Shown here: in pieces, positions 43,048-51,974 of the stretch | How the letters are laid out: every line of letters starts with the position of its first letter | How positions within the stretch are numbered: the first letter of the stretch is position 1 | Notes under the pieces: generated by a model | Databases searched by the model: none | The model's input: only the letters and a program-made list of their open reading frames with translations | What the model was told of the DNA's origin: nothing | Program-made: the position numbers and the translations under genes | Assembly (NCBI RefSeq): GCF_004745865.1 | Contig: NZ_SRKZ01000001.1 | Location: 496,001-560,000 of the forward strand | Length of the DNA stretch: 64,000 bases | Reading direction: 5' to 3' | From: Hymenobacter wooponensis | Lineage (GTDB): Bacteria > Bacteroidota > Bacteroidia > Cytophagales > Hymenobacteraceae

Positions 43048-43079
43048 GCTTCTTGAACCGCTATTTCTCTCTCGATACC

Positions 43080-43358
43080 ATGGCAGATAAGCAAAACGAC
43101 CAGCAAGATCCGGCGGCAGCTCTCGACCCAAAATCAGGGGCTAACCTGACCGAAGAGCAGCGCAAGCACCGCGAGGAGCTGTACAGCTATAAGCGCGACG
43201 AAGAAGGCACCCTCGATACGTCTGCGCAGTTGGAGCAGGAAACGCTTGGCGTACCTACCGACAGCAAAACCACCGGCCCCGACGGCGACATTTCCGACCG
43301 GCCCGACAACCTGCTGATTCCGGGCTTCAACAACCCCATCGACGACAACAACCGCTAA
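43080..43358 (+). CDS. Short hydrophilic protein, second of a pair
   Basis: 92 aa from the ATG at 43080 (MADKQNDQQDPAAALDPKSG). Rich in Asp, Glu, Gln, Lys and Pro; ends with the block NLLIPGFNNPIDDNNR. No fold recognised. The gene follows the 42514 gene closely and is followed by a strong terminator, so the two form an operon. Confidence 0.7.
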   Translation: MADKQNDQQDPAAALDPKSGANLTEEQRKHREELYSYKRDEEGTLDTSAQLEQETLGVPTDSKTTGPDGDISDRPDNLLIPGFNNPIDDNNR

Positions 43359-43378
43359 GGCTATTGTGCCTAGGCCTA

Positions 43379-43421
43379 GCAAATGGGCTCTCTGCTACGG
43401 CAGAGAGCCCATTTGCTTTTT
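43379..43421 (+). terminator. Strong intrinsic terminator
   Basis: GCAAATGGGCTCTCTGC pairs perfectly with GCAGAGAGCCCATTTGC over a TACG tetraloop, followed by five T. Confidence 0.93.
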
Positions 43422-43576
43422 AGAGGGGTGGCGCTCTGGGCATTGAGCACTACTAGCGGCTACCTGCGCCCAGACGAAGCTGATCGGTTGCTGGCCGCAG
43501 GCGCTGTACCACAAGCTGGCCAAAGTCTCGTATACTGTAGCAGTAACTCCTTTCCTTCTTCCTGCTCTGTCTGCCC

Positions 43577-44395
43577 ATGCTTGCACCTTTTCTAGTACTC
43601 ACCGACTTCACCGCCGCCGCCGACAATGCACTGCGCTACGCCGCAGCGCTGGCCCAGCCGCTGGGAGCCTCACTGGTTCTGCTGCACATCCGCCGCGAGT
43701 CATTGCTCGACCGGGATGCTTTCACGGGGAAAATCCAACACCTGACTGAGGGCGAGGTAGCTACCGCTCTGGAGGAGCGCACGCGCAACTTGCCCATGCC
43801 CGTGGTAGTAGAATCCACGGCTGATGGCATTGCGTCGGCCGTGGAGGATGCCGTGCGCCGCCATCAGCCCAGCATGCTGTTTCTGGGTAAGCCCGACACG
43901 GGAAACACGCCCGACGAACTGGTAAGCACCACTTCCCTAACCCTGCTACGGGCTACTCGCACCCCCTTGCTGGTGGTGCCGTCTGAAAGCTCGGCGGTGG
44001 TGCCACCGCAGCGCATCACTATTGCCGCCGACCATATGGCCTTCACCCTGAAGCCCCAGACTGAGCCCATCCGGGACTTGCTAGGCCAGTTGAAGCCCAC
44101 CGTAACGGTAGTGCACGTGGTAGAGCCCGAAGACCGCGACGACTGCACTGCCGCCCGCGAAGCGGTGGCTCAAAGCGGCCTCACCGCACAAGTAGCTCAG
44201 GTAGGTACGCACGGCGTCCGGAGCCTGCGCGTTTTTCAAGGCATCTTGCAAGGTGCTGCTGAAACCCACGCCGACCTGCTGGTAGTAGTGGCGCGGCGCC
44301 GCAGCTTCCTAGGCCAGTTGTTCAACCGTAGTGTTACCTCGCAAGTAGTTCTGCATGGCCACTTACCCGTTTTATTACTCCCAGCCATGGGCTAA
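43577..44395 (+). CDS. Tandem universal stress protein
   Basis: 272 aa. Two Usp folds: 1-140 (VLTDFTAAADNALRYAAALA...LVLLHIRRESL...ATRTPLLVVPSES) and 145-272 (RITIAADHMAF...VTVVHVVEPEDRDD...HGHLPVLLLPAMG). A clear G-2x-G-9x-G(S/T) ATP motif is not present in either half, so nucleotide binding is not certain. Usp proteins bind stress ligands in the cytoplasm. Confidence 0.88.
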   Translation: MLAPFLVLTDFTAAADNALRYAAALAQPLGASLVLLHIRRESLLDRDAFTGKIQHLTEGEVATALEERTRNLPMPVVVESTADGIASAVEDAVRRHQPSMLFLGKPDTGNTPDELVSTTSLTLLRATRTPLLVVPSESSAVVPPQRITIAADHMAFTLKPQTEPIRDLLGQLKPTVTVVHVVEPEDRDDCTAAREAVAQSGLTAQVAQVGTHGVRSLRVFQGILQGAAETHADLLVVVARRRSFLGQLFNRSVTSQVVLHGHLPVLLLPAMG

Positions 44396-44425
44396 GTGTA
44401 CTGAGCGAAAGATCAAGTGTGTACT

Positions 44426-44469
44426 TATACAAAAAGGCCAGCAACACTCATTGCTGGCCTTTTTGTATA
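44426..44469. terminator. Bidirectional terminator between usp and TonB receptor genes
   Basis: TATACAAAAAGGCCAGCAA pairs with TTGCTGGCCTTTTTGTATA over a six-base loop. It lies between convergent genes. Confidence 0.88.
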
Positions 44470-44564
44470 GGTCATACCTTAAGCGCTGACAAACATATCG
44501 TGGGTTTACACTGCTTTGCTAGTTGTTAAGTGCATTAGTAGTGAAACACTGTATAAACAACTGG

Positions 44565-46685
44565 CTACCACCGCCAACCTGCCTGTAGGCCACTATACCA
44601 ATTGCGGCCTGGTGCTGGTTGGAAATACCGACCGCCGAAAGCATTTAAGTCGTTGCCGAGGCTGTAGCTTCGGTCCGTTAGGTTTTCTACACCGCCAAAA
44701 ACATCCACGGCGAGGTGGCCTAGCAGCGTCCGGCGCCAGCCCGCCCGCGTGCCGAAGGTCCAGTAGCCAGCCGCGTACACGCTGTTGGCATCAGTGAGGG
44801 GAATGCGGGCTTGGTGGTTGAGGGTGGGGTTAACATAAAAGCCCAGCGCTTCGCTGAAATCGAGGCCGGCGCTGAGGGTATGGGGGGCAGTGCCGGTGAG
44901 GCGATTACCGCTGAAGTTGTTACCGCCCGACTCATAGCTCCCGAAGCGGTAGTGGTTGTAAGCATAGCTAGCCCAGGCCCGTAGGCCACGCTGCACCTGG
45001 CCTAGGGCCGTTGCCGAGGCTGCCGGTACACCTGCCTGCTGCCATAGCCAGCCACTCACGGCAGCTTCTAGGCCACGCTGGCGGGTGTTGCCGGAGTTGG
45101 CGAATAGCTGCGTGCCCTGCTCGTCACTGCGCGTCACAATGGTTTGGCGCAGGCGAAAATCGTACAGTGCCACATCAAACAGAACGCGTTGATGCAAGAA
45201 CTTACCCCGGGCACCTAGTTCGTAGCTGGTGCCGCGCTCAGCTTGCAGCCCCCGGTTCAGGCTGCCATCGGAGGGGCGGATTTCTTCTTCAGTGGGCGGC
45301 GAGAAACCACTGCTCACGTTGGCATAGGCAGATATCTGCTCCGTCAGTTCCTTCAGCAGTGCCACCCGCGGCGACACCTGGGGCCGGAAGTCGCGCTGGA
45401 AGCGGTAGTTGTTTGGTTGAGTAGCCGCATCCGATACGCGCGTGATGCGGTAGCGCAGGCGGTTGTAGCTGGCGCCGGCCGTGAGCAGAAACCCGGCGGG
45501 CAGCTCATAATCGGCCTGGGCAAACACAAAGCCCGTCACCGTCCTGATTTCATCATCGTAGCGCAGGGCGCCAGGCGTGCCAGCGCGGTTCTGGTAGTTG
45601 CGGGAATTCTCGAAGCCATTTTGCACCTCACCCCCACCCTGCAGCCGGAGGGTGTGGCCAGCCAGCTCAGTACGGTAGCGCACCACAGCCCGGCCACCCA
45701 GCCCCAGCAAGGTATTGCGCTCATAATCTACCAGGTAGGGCGTGCGGATGGCGCTACCTGTGCCGTAGAGAGTGGCCGTGGTGCTGAGCCGGTCAGTAAA
45801 CTGCATTTCGTGAGTGGCACCTAGCAGCACGGAGCGTGAGGCGTAGAACGTGCGCTGGGCCACGGTGCCGGGGCTAGTGGCCGTGCCGGGGCGAGCCTGC
45901 CGCGGATTCTGCTCGAACTGTGCGCGGGTGAGGCCGCCGGGCAGCTGGTAATTGAGGTCGGTGTAGAGGGCGTGCAGGCCTAGCGTGCCTTTGTCGGAGG
46001 TGCGCATTTCGCCATCCAGGGCTACGGTTTCGCGGCGCAGGGCGCTTTGCTCGCGGTACCCATCGAGGGTCTGGCGCGAGTATTGGGCACGCACGTAACC
46101 GGTGGTCGTGCCGGTTTCGGCGGCTACGGTGTACCGGCGCAACCCAAAGCTGCCCGCCGTGAAGCCCGCCTGCACCTGCGAGGTGCCGGGCAGTGGCCTA
46201 CGGTTGGTGAGCAACACGGCTCCGCCGGTGCCGGCCCCGTACACACTGGCCGTAGGGCCTTTTATCACTTCAATGCCTCCCAGCTGGCTGGGGTCAAGGA
46301 GGTTGAGGGAGGTGCTACCGCTGGCTTCGGTGAACGGGATGCCTTGGTAATACACCTTCACGTTGCGCACCCCAAACGGCGAGCGGAGCGTGCTGCCCCG
46401 CACGCTGAGCCGGTAGCTGCCCGTGGCCCGCTCCTCTAGCCGCACGCCGGGCAGCGTGTTTACGGCTTGGGTGAGGGCCGTTTGCGGAAAGCGCTCTAGC
46501 ACCGCCGCATCTAGCACCCCCACGGCAGCCGCAGTACGGCGCAGCGGCAGCCGCTGGCCGTAACCGGTTACGGTAGCTTCGGGTAAGACCTGTGCAGTGG
46601 CCGTATCGGGCAAGGCGGCAGGCTGGGTTTGGGCAACGGAGGCAACAGGCAGCAGCAACAGCGCCGCGGCGTAACGGTGAGTCAT
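44565..46685 (-). CDS. TonB-dependent outer-membrane receptor
   Basis: 706 aa from the ATG at 46685 (MTHRYAAALLLLPVASVAQT, a clear signal peptide); a start 30 bp upstream adds only a short cap. The TonB box region is followed by the plug domain: PEATVTGYGQRLPLRRTAAA, ALTQAVNTLPGVRLEE, IEVIKGPTASVYGAGTGGAV. The rest is 22-strand barrel-like sequence with alternating aromatic positions, ending in the usual beta-signal region NWYSGLQAGWRW. TonB receptors import siderophores, metals or oligosaccharides; the small plug without an extra N-terminal carboxypeptidase-like domain is more typical of iron/siderophore uptake. Not paired with a SusD. Confidence 0.93.
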   Translation of the reverse strand: MTHRYAAALLLLPVASVAQTQPAALPDTATAQVLPEATVTGYGQRLPLRRTAAAVGVLDAAVLERFPQTALTQAVNTLPGVRLEERATGSYRLSVRGSTLRSPFGVRNVKVYYQGIPFTEASGSTSLNLLDPSQLGGIEVIKGPTASVYGAGTGGAVLLTNRRPLPGTSQVQAGFTAGSFGLRRYTVAAETGTTTGYVRAQYSRQTLDGYREQSALRRETVALDGEMRTSDKGTLGLHALYTDLNYQLPGGLTRAQFEQNPRQARPGTATSPGTVAQRTFYASRSVLLGATHEMQFTDRLSTTATLYGTGSAIRTPYLVDYERNTLLGLGGRAVVRYRTELAGHTLRLQGGGEVQNGFENSRNYQNRAGTPGALRYDDEIRTVTGFVFAQADYELPAGFLLTAGASYNRLRYRITRVSDAATQPNNYRFQRDFRPQVSPRVALLKELTEQISAYANVSSGFSPPTEEEIRPSDGSLNRGLQAERGTSYELGARGKFLHQRVLFDVALYDFRLRQTIVTRSDEQGTQLFANSGNTRQRGLEAAVSGWLWQQAGVPAASATALGQVQRGLRAWASYAYNHYRFGSYESGGNNFSGNRLTGTAPHTLSAGLDFSEALGFYVNPTLNHQARIPLTDANSVYAAGYWTFGTRAGWRRTLLGHLAVDVFGGVENLTDRSYSLGNDLNAFGGRYFQPAPGRNWYSGLQAGWRW

Positions 46686-47051
46686 TCGGGTAAGTCTAAA
46701 AGCAAAAAGAGCCAACTGGTTGCCGGTGGCCTAGGCCACTCTACATCTGCACAACCAGAGGCTATACCGCGTTCAGCCAATTTCGTTTGCAGAAATCTGC
46801 TAATTAGGCGCTGAAAAACGAGCAGCTAAGGGGCGGAGCTAGCTAGCTCACCCTCTTCTCTACCCTCGAAAGAGCCTGTTGCACTTCCCGCTCAAGGCGC
46901 TTTTCCCCGAAGCTACAGGCTTTCCTTCGAAATCGTTTACGCAAATAAACCAGTGGGTTAGAGGTGGAGCGCCCGCAAAAAAGTGGGACTTTTTCCTGCT
47001 TCTTAGTCAGAAGCGCAGCACTGTTCTCATCCAACTAACCCACCAAAACCC
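46686..47051. other. Divergent promoter region between TonB receptor and lyase genes
   Basis: 366 bp with no coding ORF. It contains GGCCTAGGCCA near 46730 and no inverted repeat. Both outward-facing genes must be controlled from here. Confidence 0.5.
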
Positions 47052-48212
47052 ATGTCTACCACAACCCTTCTGGCTGGGCTCTCCCAGCTTGGCCTCGCTT
47101 TGGTTTTTACCGCTGTTTCTGGCTGCCAAAAGCCCGAGGTAGCCGCTCCGGCCGCTAGCACTACTGATAGTGCCAGCTCCACCATCACCACGTTCCGGCA
47201 CCCAGGAGTGCTCAACAGCAAGGCCAGCCTTGACCTGATTGCCGCCCAGGCTAATGCCGGCGACGCTACCCGCATGGCCGGCTACAATAAGGTAGTTGAC
47301 TACATGAACCAGTACCCGGTGCCTACCTCCTTTCCGGCAGTGGTATATGTGGTGGGCAGCGGCGGCAGCCCCACCGAAGACCAGATTCGGCGGGACGCGG
47401 TACTGGCCTACGCCTGCGCCTTACGGTGGGTGAAAACCGGCAACGCCACCTACGCCGGCCAGGCCAAACAAATCCTCAATGGCTACGCCTACAACTTTCA
47501 GCGCTACTCCACCTCTCCCAAGCCCGATGGCAGCCCCACGGAGTTCCGGCAAACCTACCTCGAGGCCTCTTGGGTGGCGCCTAATTTCGTGGCGGCCGCT
47601 GAAATCATTCGCTATTACCAGGTGAATGGCACCACGGGTGCGGGGTGGTCAGCTACGGATGTTGCTAAGTTCAGTGAGTTCCTCAACAACCTCAAGAACA
47701 ACTACGTCAATAACGTACCGGGCTCTATCAGTGACATCAACAATTGGCAGGTGTCGTGCGCCTACGCCAAAATGGCCTTGGGTGTGTGGTTCAATAGCAC
47801 TACGGTGTACGATAATGGCTACAATTACTTGCTGGAGGTGATGCCCCAGGTGTTATACTCTGATGGGGCCGTGAAAGAGCAGCGCGACCGGGACTGTGTG
47901 CACCCCCAGTACACGTTAACGGGCCTGACCTACGCCGCCGAGATTGCGCGTATCCAGGGTAATACTGCCATTTATGAGTACAACGGCCAGCAGATTAAGA
48001 ATGGCTGGAACCGGTTTGAGGACGCTGTAGCTGGCAATTATACGCGCAACTGCAGCGGCAGCCAGATCTTCCCCGGCATCGAAACGGCCTACAACTACTA
48101 CGGCACGGCCAAGCTTGCCTCCTTGCGCGACCGGCAAGACCCCTACGGCACCCCCGGCGACAAAACCTTCGTGGGCTTCACCTCCTTCACTCACCGTAGC
48201 ATCGGCCGCTAA
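47052..48212 (+). CDS. Alginate-lyase-like (alpha/alpha barrel) lipoprotein
   Basis: 386 aa. Signal peptide with lipobox TAVSGC and Cys25, so an outer-membrane lipoprotein. The rest is the alginate lyase superfamily alpha/alpha toroid (PF05426 type): FRHPGVLNSKASLDLIAAQA, NAGDATRMAGYNKVVDYMNQ, QTYLEASWVAPNFVAAAEII, SDINNWQVSCAYAKMALGVW (Asn/Trp motif), and RDCVHPQYTLTGLTYAAEIA with a His-x-x-Tyr. These hint at uronate-containing polysaccharide cleavage by beta-elimination. Substrate is not shown. It is divergent from the TonB receptor, which may take up the product. Confidence 0.88.
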   Translation: MSTTTLLAGLSQLGLALVFTAVSGCQKPEVAAPAASTTDSASSTITTFRHPGVLNSKASLDLIAAQANAGDATRMAGYNKVVDYMNQYPVPTSFPAVVYVVGSGGSPTEDQIRRDAVLAYACALRWVKTGNATYAGQAKQILNGYAYNFQRYSTSPKPDGSPTEFRQTYLEASWVAPNFVAAAEIIRYYQVNGTTGAGWSATDVAKFSEFLNNLKNNYVNNVPGSISDINNWQVSCAYAKMALGVWFNSTTVYDNGYNYLLEVMPQVLYSDGAVKEQRDRDCVHPQYTLTGLTYAAEIARIQGNTAIYEYNGQQIKNGWNRFEDAVAGNYTRNCSGSQIFPGIETAYNYYGTAKLASLRDRQDPYGTPGDKTFVGFTSFTHRSIGR

Positions 48213-48278
48213 GCTCGTTTTTCGCTTTAAACACGTTAGCCGCCACAAAAAACGTCACATACCCCTATAGTCAGTCCG

Positions 48279-48340
48279 CTACGGCAGACCGAGAGGCCTA
48301 CAGCGCTACGCGAGGCTTCTCGGTCTGCCGTAGTGCTTTT
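48279..48340 (+). terminator. Long-stem terminator after the lyase gene
   Basis: CTACGGCAGACCGAGA pairs exactly with TCTCGGTCTGCCGTAG, followed by TGCTTTT. The loop includes GGCCT. Confidence 0.8.
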
Positions 48341-48473
48341 GTGCCGCGCAACAAGGCTCCGGCTCCAGGCACAAGGCTACTTAGCAACGTGTACTGCTTA
48401 CGGCGTTAGTGGCGTTATAATCAGACCACACTATTTCTGCCGTACGGCATTAGCCCTATCCCACGTAACCGCT

Positions 48474-49157
48474 ATGCTATCCCAACTTTTTCGTCGGCCG
48501 CCGCGCCTGCTCTTTGCGCCGGCCCTATTGCTAGACTTGTCTGTTTTGCTGCTGATTAGCGGCATTTTACTTGGCAGCCTACCCACCAAACGGCAAACGG
48601 TGATGCAGATTACAATGCCTCTCAAACGCCAAAAACCCCACCGAGACGACTATGCTGTTCGGTTTGAGTTACCCTCTCCTGCCGAGTTACGCCGGCTACG
48701 TCAATGGCAAACCGTGGTGCTCACGGGTGAGCAACAAGCGGATAGCATAAGCCTCGAGCGTTTCAGGCGCAAGGCGGAACACCTGCTACAGTTCCCCAAT
48801 AATACCACGGGCGTAGCACTACGCTTCGGTTCCCAAGCACGTTATGAACGCGTTGTGGACGCGCTGGATTGCCTAAATCAGTTAGATGTCTCGAAGTATT
48901 ACCTCGATCTGCAATCACCAGTTCCAGCATTATACACCTTCACGAGTGCTCGCCAACGGCCCAGGCCACTCACCGCCGTTGCTGACTATGCTACAACGCC
49001 CGCTCCTGATTCTGCTGTTTCCACCTCCGCTACAAGCCGCTGGGTGCACCAAGTGGGCGCGCCACTACACCACCCAGCCTGGGGTACGGCTTTGCTCGCT
49101 TGCCTAGGCTTGGCGGTAGTTGGGGCAGGCGCGTATCTTATCCGCGAGCTAATTTGA
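48474..49157 (+). CDS. Membrane protein of unknown function with ExbD-like topology
   Basis: 227 aa from the ATG at 48474 (MLSQLFRRPPRLLFAPALLL). One helix at about 14-36 (LLFAPALLLDLSVLLLISGI) is followed by a region of about 150 residues and a second helix near the end (TALLACLGLAVVGAGAYLI). The central part VVLTGEQQADSISLERFRRK, GVALRFGSQARYERVVDALD is like the periplasmic domain of ExbD/TolR, where a helix-strand pair follows the N-terminal anchor. No ExbB neighbour exists. Unrecognised; the similarity is only structural in feel. Confidence 0.6.
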   Translation: MLSQLFRRPPRLLFAPALLLDLSVLLLISGILLGSLPTKRQTVMQITMPLKRQKPHRDDYAVRFELPSPAELRRLRQWQTVVLTGEQQADSISLERFRRKAEHLLQFPNNTTGVALRFGSQARYERVVDALDCLNQLDVSKYYLDLQSPVPALYTFTSARQRPRPLTAVADYATTPAPDSAVSTSATSRWVHQVGAPLHHPAWGTALLACLGLAVVGAGAYLIRELI

Positions 49158-49256
49158 GCCTATGGTTACTAGGCCGCTCCATGTTCGCCGGCATGTCAAA
49201 GCGCAACCCCAACCGCAGGAATACAGTTGAACCAAGCACGACAATTCACCCGTGCT

Positions 49257-50480
49257 ATGCTTTCGAAACTGACCCTACCTCTGGCCGCCGCCCTGCTGGC
49301 CGGCTTCACTACTACGGCTCAAAACGTACCGCCCGAAGCCACGCCCTTCCAGATGACGGGCAACATCTACTTGCCCAAAAAGCTGCCTGCTACCCCGGAG
49401 CGCGTGGCCAGCCTCAAAGCTCCCGCCGGCTTCACAATTACTACATATGCGGAGGGGCTTGATATGCCGCGTATGCTGGCGGTAGCGCCCACTGGCGACC
49501 TGTACGTTTCGAACCGAGTAAAAGGCACCATTACATTGCTTCGCGATGCCAACCATGACGGCAAGGCCGAAGTAAAGCAGCAAGTGGCTCAGAAAGACCA
49601 TTTACATGGCCTAGCCATGCAAGATGGCAAGCTGTACATTGCCGCCATTCGGGAGGTGTACGTGGCCGATATAAAAGCCAATGGCACCCTCGGTGAGCTG
49701 AAAACGCTCTACAAAGACTTGCCCGATGCAGGCCAGCACGCCAACCGCACCCTGCAGTTTGGGCCCGACAAAAAGCTCTACCTATCGGTGGGTAGCACCT
49801 GCAACGCCTGCGACGAAGATAACCCCGAAAACGCCACGCTCATCCAGCTCAACCTCGATGGCTTGGGCCGTAAGATATACGCCCACGGCCTGCGCAACAC
49901 CATCGGCTTCGATTGGCACCCGACTACGCGCCAGCTCTTTGGCCTGGACCACGGCATTGACTGGCTTGGCGACGAGGATCAGCAGGAAGAGTTCAACCAG
50001 ATTAAGGAGGGCGCTAACTACGGCTGGCCATCCATTATTGCCGATGGTAAGCCCTACCCCGCCAACAAACCCAAGAGCGGGGAGTCGTATGAGCAGTTTG
50101 ATGCCAAGGCGGTGCGTCCCCTGCTGCTCTATAAAGCGCATTCAGCCCCGCTAGGCCTGGTTTTCAACCGCGGTACTCAGTTTCCGGCAGAATATAAGAA
50201 CGATGCCTTCGTGACCATGCACGGCTCCTGGAACCGTGCCCAGCCCTCGGGCTACAAGATTGTGCGGGTGCGCTTCAACGAGCAGGGCCAGCCCCAGCAG
50301 TTCGAGGATTTTATCACGGGCTGGCTCGTTGAAAACAACAAGTCGGAGTTTGGGCGCCCCTGCGGCATTACACAGCACCCCGATGGCTCCCTGCTGGTTT
50401 CTGATGACGACAACGGCGTAATTTACCGAGTGGCCTACGCTGCTGCCAAAGGCACCCCCAAGGCCAAGAAGCGCAGCTAG
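49257..50480 (+). CDS. PQQ-dependent sugar dehydrogenase-like six-bladed propeller protein
   Basis: 407 aa from the ATG at 49257 (MLSKLTLPLAAALLAGFTTT, signal peptide to TTAQ); ten upstream codons would place the signal peptide inside. The propeller has the repeated blade motif DGKLYIAAIREVYV, LYLSVGSTCNACDEDNPENA (Ca/PQQ site region), YAHGLRNTIGFDWHPTTRQL, LFGLDHGIDWLGDEDQQEEF, and GSWNRAQPSGYKIVRVRFNE. These proteins oxidise aldose sugars using PQQ in the periplasm. PQQ synthesis genes are not in the window. Confidence 0.9.
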   Translation: MLSKLTLPLAAALLAGFTTTAQNVPPEATPFQMTGNIYLPKKLPATPERVASLKAPAGFTITTYAEGLDMPRMLAVAPTGDLYVSNRVKGTITLLRDANHDGKAEVKQQVAQKDHLHGLAMQDGKLYIAAIREVYVADIKANGTLGELKTLYKDLPDAGQHANRTLQFGPDKKLYLSVGSTCNACDEDNPENATLIQLNLDGLGRKIYAHGLRNTIGFDWHPTTRQLFGLDHGIDWLGDEDQQEEFNQIKEGANYGWPSIIADGKPYPANKPKSGESYEQFDAKAVRPLLLYKAHSAPLGLVFNRGTQFPAEYKNDAFVTMHGSWNRAQPSGYKIVRVRFNEQGQPQQFEDFITGWLVENNKSEFGRPCGITQHPDGSLLVSDDDNGVIYRVAYAAAKGTPKAKKRS

Positions 50481-50627
50481 GCCACTAGATGAATTTATTG
50501 CTGCGAGCCGCGCCAAGAATCTGAAGCCCTTGCATGTATCAGGCCCAGATTTCTAGTGCGGCTCAGAATGCCGCTTTTTAAGCGTACATCACGGAATCCG
50601 ACGCTCCGAAATTGCGTTTCCTTTTCT

Positions 50628-51179
50628 ATGCCTGCTCTCTCCCCCGACCTGCGTAAAGCGCTTCTCAACCTCCCCCAGAAAGAAAAGGACCAACTCCTCA
50701 CCCGCCTTGTGAGCCAAGATGCCGTGCTCACGGAGCAGCTCAGCTACCGCCTCCTCGAAGGCGACGACGCCCTGGAAGAGCGCCGCCAGCGCCTGCGCAC
50801 CCAGGTAGATGACCCCGTACGCGGCTACCACCAAACCCCCAACGACCTGCTTCACATTGTGCGGCAGCTGCAAGCCCGCTTGGCCTACCACACCCGCATT
50901 ACCGGCGACTTGTTTGGGGAAGTGGAGTTAACCCTGCGGCTGCTCACTAATGTGTTGCGCCACCAGCCCGAGGCTGTGGCCCGCTTGCACGGCCCCAACC
51001 AGCCCTTGCTGCAACACTTAGCCCGCCGCACCCATGAGACGCTAAAGCAGGCCTCTAAGCTTCACGAAGACTACCTTGTTGAGCTGGAACCCGCAACTAA
51101 TGAGCTGCTCACCCTGCTCTACGCCTCCGCCGCCGCCCCCCTGGCCCGCGAGCTAGGCGTGCCCATAGTAACGCGGTAA
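50628..51179 (+). CDS. Conserved cytoplasmic helical protein of unknown function
   Basis: 183 aa from the ATG at 50628 (MPALSPDLRKALLNLPQKEK). Entirely helical, no membrane segment, rich in Leu, Arg, Glu and Gln, with heptads in RQLQARLAYHTRITGDLFGE. The start LRKALLNLPQKEKDQLLTRL looks like a small helical module. I do not recognise a family. Confidence 0.65.
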   Translation: MPALSPDLRKALLNLPQKEKDQLLTRLVSQDAVLTEQLSYRLLEGDDALEERRQRLRTQVDDPVRGYHQTPNDLLHIVRQLQARLAYHTRITGDLFGEVELTLRLLTNVLRHQPEAVARLHGPNQPLLQHLARRTHETLKQASKLHEDYLVELEPATNELLTLLYASAAAPLARELGVPIVTR

Positions 51180-51383
51180 TTGAGCGAAGTGGTGAATGAT
51201 GTAAGTGGCCTAGATGGGCTACCATGGTAAGGGCGAAGGACGACGTACCTGCAGAGACACTTCACTAATTCACTCATTCAGCCATCACAGTAGCCCCGCA
51301 CTGTATCTTTTCTAGCCTGAAAACAGTACGCTAAGTGTTGACTGCCTCATTACGCGGTTGCTATTCACTAACTACTTTCCGCT

Positions 51384-51698
51384 ATGTCTGCCACGCCTTC
51401 CCCCGAGCATGTGCGCGTCCCCACGCACCTGTCTGCCGCCGAGCTTCACCAAGCCCTTGATGAATTGGATGCGAAGATCCGTACGCTGCAAAACCGCGCG
51501 CACGCCACCACGGCCCACTCCCAGCATACCTATCACGAGCACATTGCTGCCCTGGAAACCAAGCGCGCCGGACTGGCGGCTCAACTAAAAAACGCTCCTG
51601 ACGCTCAAACGCCTCCCTCCGACACTGACCGCAGCACCTGGGACGAAATCTGGCACGGCATTGAGAACTTGCGTAACGACCTGCGCAACATCATCTAG
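51384..51698 (+). CDS. Small coiled-coil protein
   Basis: 104 aa. About 20-72 is a helix with heptads (LDELDAKIRTLQNRAHATTA, HIAALETKRAGLAAQL), then a Pro/Asp-rich segment and a C-terminal helix DEIWHGIENLRNDLRNII. No recognised family. It stands alone, with a possible terminator about 80 bp on. Confidence 0.65.
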   Translation: MSATPSPEHVRVPTHLSAAELHQALDELDAKIRTLQNRAHATTAHSQHTYHEHIAALETKRAGLAAQLKNAPDAQTPPSDTDRSTWDEIWHGIENLRNDLRNII

Positions 51699-51775
51699 CG
51701 CACCAATACATGCTAGGCCAGCAGCCGATACAGAAGCTGGTCGGTTAATGACCTAGCCTCTTCCCGCACAAACGT

Positions 51776-51803
51776 AAGCCCTGCCTTTTGGCGGGGCTTT
51801 TTG
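51776..51803 (+). terminator. Intrinsic terminator
   Basis: AAGCCCTGCC pairs with GGCGGGGCTT over a TTTT loop, followed by a T-run. Confidence 0.8.
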
Positions 51804-51974
51804 TTTGCTAGTCTACTTGCTGTTGTAGGCCAGTAGCCGGTGGCAGGCGTCGCAGGTCGGCTAGGTATTCCGACGGTTCGGCCGGCAGATTTACCGTTCG
51901 CTGAAATTTGATTCTCCAGGGGAAAAAGACCGGCTAGGTTTGAATCATCAATCAACCGCTAACCGCCTTCTCTT

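Noticed and set aside
44565..46685. Several plus-strand frames opposite the TonB receptor
   Set aside because: They are antisense shadows of a clearly coding GC-rich gene with a full plug and barrel.
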